Shown one piece after another: positions 40,849 through 45,308 of a stretch of DNA of 45,308 nt (positions are counted from its first letter, which is position 1; the number at the start of each line of letters is the position of its first letter). The notes beneath the pieces are model-generated. The model ran no database searches, was not told the DNA's origin, and saw only the letters and a program-made list of their open reading frames with translations. The DNA lies in assembly GCA_002371135.1 (NCBI GenBank), contig DFGB01000077.1, positions 1 to 45,308 of the forward strand, written 5' to 3'. The DNA comes from Verrucomicrobia bacterium UBA3761 (GTDB taxonomy: Bacteria > Verrucomicrobiota > Kiritimatiellia > RFP12 > UBA1067). The position numbers and the translations under genes are program-made.

Positions 40849-41583
40849 ATGAAGAAAGTGCTTTTTGCCGCGTTGGCGGCGACGTTGCTGTGCGGTTGCG
40901 GCGGCGACAAGTCGAATACGATCAAGATGATCACCGAGGCGACGTTCCCGCCGTACGAGTTCATGCGCGGACATGAGATCGTCGGCATCGACGTGGAGAT
41001 ATGCCGCGCGATCGCCGCGAAACTGGGAAAGGATTTCAAGTGCGAGACGGTGGATTTCGATTCCGTCATCCCCGCCGTCGTATCCGGCAAAGCCGACCTC
41101 GCCGCGGCTGGCATTACAGTGACCGAGGACCGCAAGAAAAACGTCGATTTCTCGATCCCGTATGTCAAGACCGGCATCGTGATTATCTACAAGAAGTCGG
41201 ATCCATGCACGACGGGCGAGGCCTGCAAGGGCAAGCGCGTCGGGGTGCAAGCGGGGACTACGAGCGAGACTTACGTCCTCGAGCAGCTCGGCCAGGAGCC
41301 TGAGCGTTCGCGTTCGCCGGCGGAGTCGGTGGCGGCACTCAAGGCCGGCCGCGTGGACGTCGTCATCGCCGATATCGATCCTGCGAAGAATTGCGTGAAG
41401 GGGACGGACGACCTTGCGATTTCCGACTTCATCACGTCCGAGGAATATGCGATCGCCATCCGCAAGGGCCAGCCGGAACTCCTCGCCGTCGTCAACGAGA
41501 CGATTGCCGAGGCCAAGGCCGACGGCCGCCTCGCCAAGTGGGTCGAACAGTACACTGCGGAAGCGGACAAGCTGAAGGACTAG
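40849..41583 (+). CDS. Amino-acid ABC transporter substrate-binding lipoprotein
   Basis: A 244-residue family 3 solute-binding protein for polar or charged amino acids. The signal peptide ends in TLLCGC, a lipobox placing the lipid anchor at the Cys near residue 16. Family motifs are ATFPPYEFM, GIDVEICRAIAAKLG, VVSGKADLAAAGITVTEDR, FSIPYVKTGIVI, GVQAGTTSETYV and LKAGRVDVVIAD. The ATG at 40849 is preferred to a GTG two codons earlier, because the signal peptide starts there and AAAGGA is better spaced. It is first of three importer genes. The ligand cannot be told reliably from sequence. Confidence 0.92.
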   Translation: MKKVLFAALAATLLCGCGGDKSNTIKMITEATFPPYEFMRGHEIVGIDVEICRAIAAKLGKDFKCETVDFDSVIPAVVSGKADLAAAGITVTEDRKKNVDFSIPYVKTGIVIIYKKSDPCTTGEACKGKRVGVQAGTTSETYVLEQLGQEPERSRSPAESVAALKAGRVDVVIADIDPAKNCVKGTDDLAISDFITSEEYAIAIRKGQPELLAVVNETIAEAKADGRLAKWVEQYTAEADKLKD

Positions 41584-41586
41584 GCA

Positions 41587-41767
41587 AGAAGTAGGAAGTA
41601 GGAAGTATCGCGTACGGGAAGATTGCGCTTGCCGCAACCGCAGTTGGCAGACAGCAACTCAAATTCGAGGAGCCAGCGGCCACGAATGTGGAAGGGCATT
41701 TTGAGAGATTCATTTTGTCGCACCGGGAGACATATCTTCTACTTCCTACTTCCTAACTCCTAACTTG
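41587..41767. repeat. Hairpin element B: 66-nt conserved core between inverted heptamer arms
   Basis: The left arm has GTAGGAA, GTAGGAA, GTAT (41591-41608). The core at 41669-41734 matches 29586-29651. The right arm has TACTTCC, TACTTCC, TAACTCC, TAACTTG (41740-41767), the inverse of the left arm with the same 7-nt period. Between left arm and core is 60 nt that in one frame reads without stops into the core. It separates the binding-protein and permease genes. Confidence 0.8.
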
Positions 41768-41775
41768 AAAAGGCG

Positions 41776-42483
41776 ATGCAATCTTTCATCGACGATTTCA
41801 ATCTGTGCTTTGTCAAGAACGGGCGTTGGGAGTATCTCCTCAACGGCCTTGGGGTGACGCTCGAGGTGGCTCTGGCGGCGATCGTGCTTGGGCTGGCGAT
41901 TGGTTTCCTCGTGGCGGTGATCCGCTCGACGCACGACAAGTTCGGGCGCTTCCCGGTTCTCGACCTCATCGCGAAGGCGTATCTCGCCGTCATCCGCGGC
42001 ACGCCGATGGTGGTGCAGCTCTTGATTACGTATTACATCATTCTGAGAAGCGTCGATTCCAAGATACTGATCGCGATATTGGCGTTCGGCATAAACTCGG
42101 GGGCGTACCAGGCGGAGATAATACGCGCTGGAATCGTCTCGATAGATCCCGGCCAGATGGAAGCGGCGCGGGCGCTGGGGCTTTCGTATTGGCGGTCGAT
42201 GCTCAGGATCATCCTGCCGCAGGCGGTCAGGAACGTCCTGCCGGCGCTCGGCAACGAGTTCATAGTTTTGATGAAGGATACCTCGATAGTCGGCTACATC
42301 GCACTCATCGACCTCGCCAAAGGCGGAGACATCATCCGCTCTCAGACGTATTCCGTGTATCTGCCGTATCTGACCGTCGCTGGCATCTACCTCGTGCTGG
42401 TGCTGACGTTCACGGCGCTCCTGGGCAGACTCGAGCGCCATCTGCGCTCCACCGGCGCCGACCCGGTACACAACAACTCATAG
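41776..42483 (+). CDS. Amino-acid ABC transporter permease
   Basis: A 235-residue inner-membrane permease of the HisMQ/GlnP type with about five membrane helices. It has the N-terminal family motif LLNGLGVTLEVALAAIVLGL, the segment AVIRGTPMVVQLLITYY, and the EAA loop QMEAARALGLSYWRSMLRIILPQAVRN that contacts the ATPase. A single permease gene is present, so the transporter probably uses a homodimer. The ATG is preceded by AAAAGGCG immediately after the heptamer array of element B. Confidence 0.94.
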   Translation: MQSFIDDFNLCFVKNGRWEYLLNGLGVTLEVALAAIVLGLAIGFLVAVIRSTHDKFGRFPVLDLIAKAYLAVIRGTPMVVQLLITYYIILRSVDSKILIAILAFGINSGAYQAEIIRAGIVSIDPGQMEAARALGLSYWRSMLRIILPQAVRNVLPALGNEFIVLMKDTSIVGYIALIDLAKGGDIIRSQTYSVYLPYLTVAGIYLVLVLTFTALLGRLERHLRSTGADPVHNNS

Positions 42484-42489
42484 ATGTGA

Positions 42490-42556
42490 AAGTAGGAAGT
42501 AGAAAGTAGGAGATAGAAGCCTGGAAAATAAGCGCAACTGCCAACTGCCAACTGAA
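42490..42556. repeat. Two heptamer arrays before the ATPase gene
   Basis: GTAGGAA, GTAGAAA, GTAGGAG, ATAGAAG at 42492-42519, and AACTGCC, AACTGCC, AACTGAA at 42536-42556, both in exact 7-nt register. They fill the permease-ATPase gap and leave no Shine-Dalgarno sequence for the ATG at 42559. Confidence 0.75.
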
Positions 42557-42558
42557 TT

Positions 42559-43293
42559 ATGGACGAGATTTTGCTGAAGATCGATGGATTGAAGAAGAAC
42601 TTCGGTTCTCTTCAAGTTTTGAACGGGATATCCACGGACATACGCCGCGGCGAGGTGGTGGTCATGATCGGACCGTCCGGCTCCGGCAAGTCAACGTTTC
42701 TCAGGTGCATGAATCTGCTGGAGACGCCCGACTCTGGTTCGATATGGTTCGACGGCGTGGAAATCGTGAAGGCGGACGAGAAGACGAAGAACCGCGTGCG
42801 CTCGGAGATGGGGATGGTGTTTCAGCATTTCAACCTGTTCCCGCATCTTTCGATCCTCGACAACATTACGCTCGCGCCGAAGCTGGTGCGCGGAATGGAC
42901 AAAGCGACGGCCGAGGCGAAGGCGATGGAACTTCTCGGGCGCGTGGGGCTTGCGGACAAGGCGCGGAGCTATCCGCAGCAGCTTTCCGGCGGCCAGAAGC
43001 AGCGCGTGGCGATCGTGCGGTCGCTCGCGATGGAACCGAAGGTGATGCTCTTCGACGAACCGACGTCGGCGCTCGATCCCGAGATGGTGGGCGAAGTGCT
43101 GGATGTGATGAAGGAACTCGCCGCGAACAAGATGACGATGGTGGTGGTGACGCACGAAATGCGTTTCGCGCGGGACGTCGCCAGCCGCGTGTTGTTCCTC
43201 GAAGGCGGGCGCATCGCCGAAGAGGGCACGAGCGAGCAGGTGTTCGGCGCGCCGAAGTCCGAGCGCCTCAAACTCTTCCTCGGGAAACTGTAG
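42559..43293 (+). CDS. Amino-acid ABC transporter ATP-binding protein
   Basis: A 244-residue ATPase of the GlnQ/HisP type. Walker A is GPSGSGKST, the Q-loop is VFQHFNLFPHLS, the ABC signature is LSGGQKQRVAI, Walker B is VMLFDEPTSALDPE and the switch His is in VVTHEMRFA. It powers the importer formed with the two preceding genes. Length is typical. No ribosome-binding site is visible, because a heptamer array precedes the start. Confidence 0.96.
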   Translation: MDEILLKIDGLKKNFGSLQVLNGISTDIRRGEVVVMIGPSGSGKSTFLRCMNLLETPDSGSIWFDGVEIVKADEKTKNRVRSEMGMVFQHFNLFPHLSILDNITLAPKLVRGMDKATAEAKAMELLGRVGLADKARSYPQQLSGGQKQRVAIVRSLAMEPKVMLFDEPTSALDPEMVGEVLDVMKELAANKMTMVVVTHEMRFARDVASRVLFLEGGRIAEEGTSEQVFGAPKSERLKLFLGKL

Positions 43294-43345
43294 AAATGCG
43301 GGATTTTTCCGATTTCCGGTTGCGTTCAATAGCATGCAATAGATT

Positions 43346-43420
43346 TTTATCGCAGAGACGCGGAGACGCAGAGTGTGAAAAGTCCTGATAAACTCAGCGT
43401 CTCTGCGTCTCTGCGATAAA
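43346..43420. repeat. Inverted 8-nt arrays after the importer operon
   Basis: The left arm TTTAT then CGCAGAGA, CGCGGAGA, CGCAGAGT (43351-43374) pairs with the right arm TCTCTGCG, TCTCTGCG, ATAAA (43400-43420). The arms match at about 26 of 28 positions around an 18-nt loop. It could terminate the importer transcript. Confidence 0.8.
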
Positions 43421-43440
43421 TACCGACCTTATTCATGTCC

Positions 43441-43527
43441 ACCACAATAACACAGAGGCACTGAGATTCACAGAGGTTTTAGAGGCTTGAAACAATCGAA
43501 AAATCGAAAATCGAAAAATCGAAAATT
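43441..43527. repeat. CACAGAGG and AATCGAA arrays before alaS
   Basis: AACACAGAGG, CACTGAGATT, CACAGAGG at 43448-43476 (period 9-10). AATCGAA units follow at 43494, 43502, 43509 and 43517. They fill the gap up to alaS; no promoter was recognised with confidence. Confidence 0.65.
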
Positions 43528-43533
43528 TTATCT

Positions 43534-45308
43534 ATGAAAAACCTTACTGCAGACGAATTGCGCCAGATGTATCTGAAGTTCTTTGAATCCAAAGGACACA
43601 AGATCATCTCCGGCGCGTCAGTGATACCCGAGAACGACCCGACCGTGCTGTTCACGACGGCGGGCATGCATCCGCTGGTGCCGTATTTGATGGGCGAAAT
43701 GCCGCATCCGGCCGGCACGCGATTGACGGACGTGCAGAAGTGCGTGCGCACGGGCGACATCGACGAAGTTGGCGACGCGGCGCACCTCACGTTCTTCGAG
43801 ATGCTCGGCAATTGGTCGCTCAACGACTACTTCAAGAAGGAAGCGATTTCCTGGAGTTTTGAATTCCTGACGACGAAGCTCGGGTTTTCGCCCGACCAGA
43901 TAAGCGTGACGGTGTTTGCGGGCGAGGAAGGAATCCCGGCCGACGAGGAAGCGGCGTCGATATGGCGCTCGCTCGGCATACCCGACGAGCGCATCCACCG
44001 CCTGCCGCGCGAGGACAACTGGTGGGGACCGGCGGGCACGACCGGTCCGTGCGGCCCCGATACGGAGATGTTCATCGACACCGGCAAGGAGAAATGCTCC
44101 GAGCACTGCCGTCCCGGATGCCACTGCGGCAAATATATCGAGATCTGGAACGATGTCTTCATGCAGTACAACAAGACTGCGGAAGGCAAGTTCGAGCCGC
44201 TCGGGCGCCACAACGTGGATACGGGCATGGGCGTCGAGCGCACGATATGCATGATGTCGGGCGCGGCGACGGTGTACGACACGGAGATATTCGCGCCGAT
44301 CATGGCGGCGATAGATTCGATGCGCGGTGCGACGGAGCTCGACGAGGCGTCGGTGCTCAAGGCGCGCCGCATCATCGCCGACCACATGCGCACGGCGACG
44401 TTCATCCTCTGCGACCCGAAGGGCGGAGTCAAGCCCGGCAACGTCGGCGCGAACTACGTGCTCAGGCGCCTCATCCGCCGTGCGGTCCGCTATGGACGCA
44501 TGCTCGGCATCGCGCCCGGCTTCACGCCGAAGATGGCCGAAGTCGTCAGCGCCAAGTATTCCCACGTCTATCCCGAGCTCGCCGCGAACCTCGAACAGTG
44601 CAAGGCCGACCTCGAGGCCGAGGAAAACCGCTTCAACCAGACGCTCGACAAGGGCGAGGCGATGTTCAACAAGGTCGCCGAACAGCTCAAGGCGCACGGC
44701 CAGAACCAGATTTCCGGCAAGACCGCCTTCAAGCTCTACGATACATTCGGCTTCCCGTTCGAGATGACGCTTGAAATGGCCGAGAAGGCGGGGCTCGCGG
44801 TAGACAGGGAAGGCTTCGAGGAGGCGAACAGGAAGCATCAGGAACTCTCGCGCACGACGAGCGCGGGCTCGTTCAAGGCGGGGCTCCAGGACAACTCGGA
44901 AGTCGTCACGCGCATGCACACGGCGACGCATCTCCTGCACGCCGCGCTCCACAAAGTCCTCGGGCCTTCCGCCAACCAGAAGGGCTCCAACATCACGGCC
45001 GAGCGTCTCAGGTTCGACTTCACGTGGCCGGAGAAGATGACAGACGCGCAGATCCGCGAAGTGGAGGCGCTCGTGAACAAGTGGATCGACGAGGGCATCG
45101 ACGTCACGAAGAAGACGACGACAGTCGAAGAAGCGAAGGCGGAAGGCGCGATGGCGCTTTTCGGCTCGAAGTATGGCGAGGAAGTGACGCTCTACACGAT
45201 CGGCGACGTCTCGAAGGAGATTTGCTGCGGACCGCATGTGGCGAACACGAAGGAACTCGGCTCGTTCAAGATCCAGAAGGAGCAGTCCTCCTCCGCCGGC
45301 GTCCGCCG
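43534..45308 (+). CDS. alaS: Alanyl-tRNA synthetase, 3' end cut by window edge
   Basis: The first 591 codons of AlaRS, which charges tRNA-Ala. The class II core starts LTADELRQMYLKFFESKGH, with FTTAGMHPLVPYLMG and DTGMGVERT. A Cys-rich insert (CSEHCRPGCHCGKY) precedes EIWNDVFMQY. The editing domain has HTATHLLH and ICCGPHV, giving the zinc-type HxxxH...CxxxH set. The last visible residues, KEQSSSAGVR, are the point at which short AlaRS forms end, so the gene may stop just beyond the window and lack the C-Ala domain. That cannot be decided here. No Shine-Dalgarno sequence is seen; AATCGAA repeats precede the start. Confidence 0.95.
   Translation, partial: MKNLTADELRQMYLKFFESKGHKIISGASVIPENDPTVLFTTAGMHPLVPYLMGEMPHPAGTRLTDVQKCVRTGDIDEVGDAAHLTFFEMLGNWSLNDYFKKEAISWSFEFLTTKLGFSPDQISVTVFAGEEGIPADEEAASIWRSLGIPDERIHRLPREDNWWGPAGTTGPCGPDTEMFIDTGKEKCSEHCRPGCHCGKYIEIWNDVFMQYNKTAEGKFEPLGRHNVDTGMGVERTICMMSGAATVYDTEIFAPIMAAIDSMRGATELDEASVLKARRIIADHMRTATFILCDPKGGVKPGNVGANYVLRRLIRRAVRYGRMLGIAPGFTPKMAEVVSAKYSHVYPELAANLEQCKADLEAEENRFNQTLDKGEAMFNKVAEQLKAHGQNQISGKTAFKLYDTFGFPFEMTLEMAEKAGLAVDREGFEEANRKHQELSRTTSAGSFKAGLQDNSEVVTRMHTATHLLHAALHKVLGPSANQKGSNITAERLRFDFTWPEKMTDAQIREVEALVNKWIDEGIDVTKKTTTVEEAKAEGAMALFGSKYGEEVTLYTIGDVSKEICCGPHVANTKELGSFKIQKEQSSSAGVR

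Noticed and set aside
41593..41767. Possible small protein through element B (ends LSHRET plus a short tail)
   Set aside because: No ATG, GTG or TTG begins it upstream of the core, and copy A has a stop immediately before the core, so it is not annotated as a gene.
1..45308. Search by eye for tRNA, rRNA, riboswitch and transposase genes
   Set aside because: No cloverleaf with a GTTCRA-type T arm, no rRNA core motifs and no transposase motifs were recognised. A covariance-model scan would be needed to exclude small RNAs fully.

Overview
The window is a high-GC, densely coding chromosomal segment of a Gram-negative, rod-type, peptidoglycan-containing bacterium. An LptD-like LPS assembly protein, several outer-membrane barrels, a PEP-CTERM protein, verrucomicrobial-style giant secreted proteins and a divergent FtsZ together suggest the Verrucomicrobiota/Kiritimatiellota side of the PVC superphylum. 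This placement is inferred from gene content; no rRNA gene is present. No tRNA, rRNA, CRISPR array, transposase or prophage gene was recognised.

Layout. 117-8936 (+): two giant secreted paralogues carrying thioredoxin-like, Calx-beta and putative-Ig segments and a shared C-terminal domain. 9057-14958 (-): a division operon, ddl-ftsQ-ftsA-ftsZ-mutL. 15189-25116 (+): an elongation and envelope operon, mreB-mreC-mreD-mrdA-rodA-rng-lptD-tsaE, divergent from the division operon across 230 bp. 25141-32223 (+): an exopolysaccharide export module (Wza-like lipoprotein, secreted helical protein, outer-membrane barrel, O-antigen ligase/polymerase, Wzc-like tyrosine kinase). 32249-35752 (+): argC, ruvB and a FadL-family porin. 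35753-37115: an AT-rich GxxExxY (PD-(D/E)XK-like) gene bracketed by repeat arrays, then a TetR regulator. 37488-39535 (+): three small secreted genes, the last PEP-CTERM. 39847-40701 (-): a phosphoglycerate-mutase-like metalloenzyme. 40849-43293 (+): a three-gene polar amino-acid ABC importer. 43534 to the end (+): alaS, cut by the window edge.

Functionally the centre is a cell-envelope region. Septal and lateral wall synthesis are expressed back to back from one intergenic space, followed by LPS assembly and polysaccharide export. The PEP-CTERM protein implies an exosortase elsewhere in the genome, a system that usually accompanies exopolysaccharide production.

The most unusual signal is between the genes. 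Most intergenic gaps hold short tandem arrays with a strict 7-, 8- or 9-nt period and a different unit at each place. Many occur as inverted pairs whose two arms share unit and period. Two of these pairs enclose the same 66-nt core. One pair brackets the nuclease-like GxxExxY gene on both sides. Arrays of the same kind also lie inside the coding sequences of mutL (linker), mreC (N-terminus) and mrdA (C-terminus). I propose that these are one class of dispersed hairpin element. Further points are a REP-like palindrome at convergent gene ends, a phased CTAG cluster, extended -10 promoters with probable leaderless starts, an FtsZ lacking expected GTPase residues and a MutL without the endonuclease motif.
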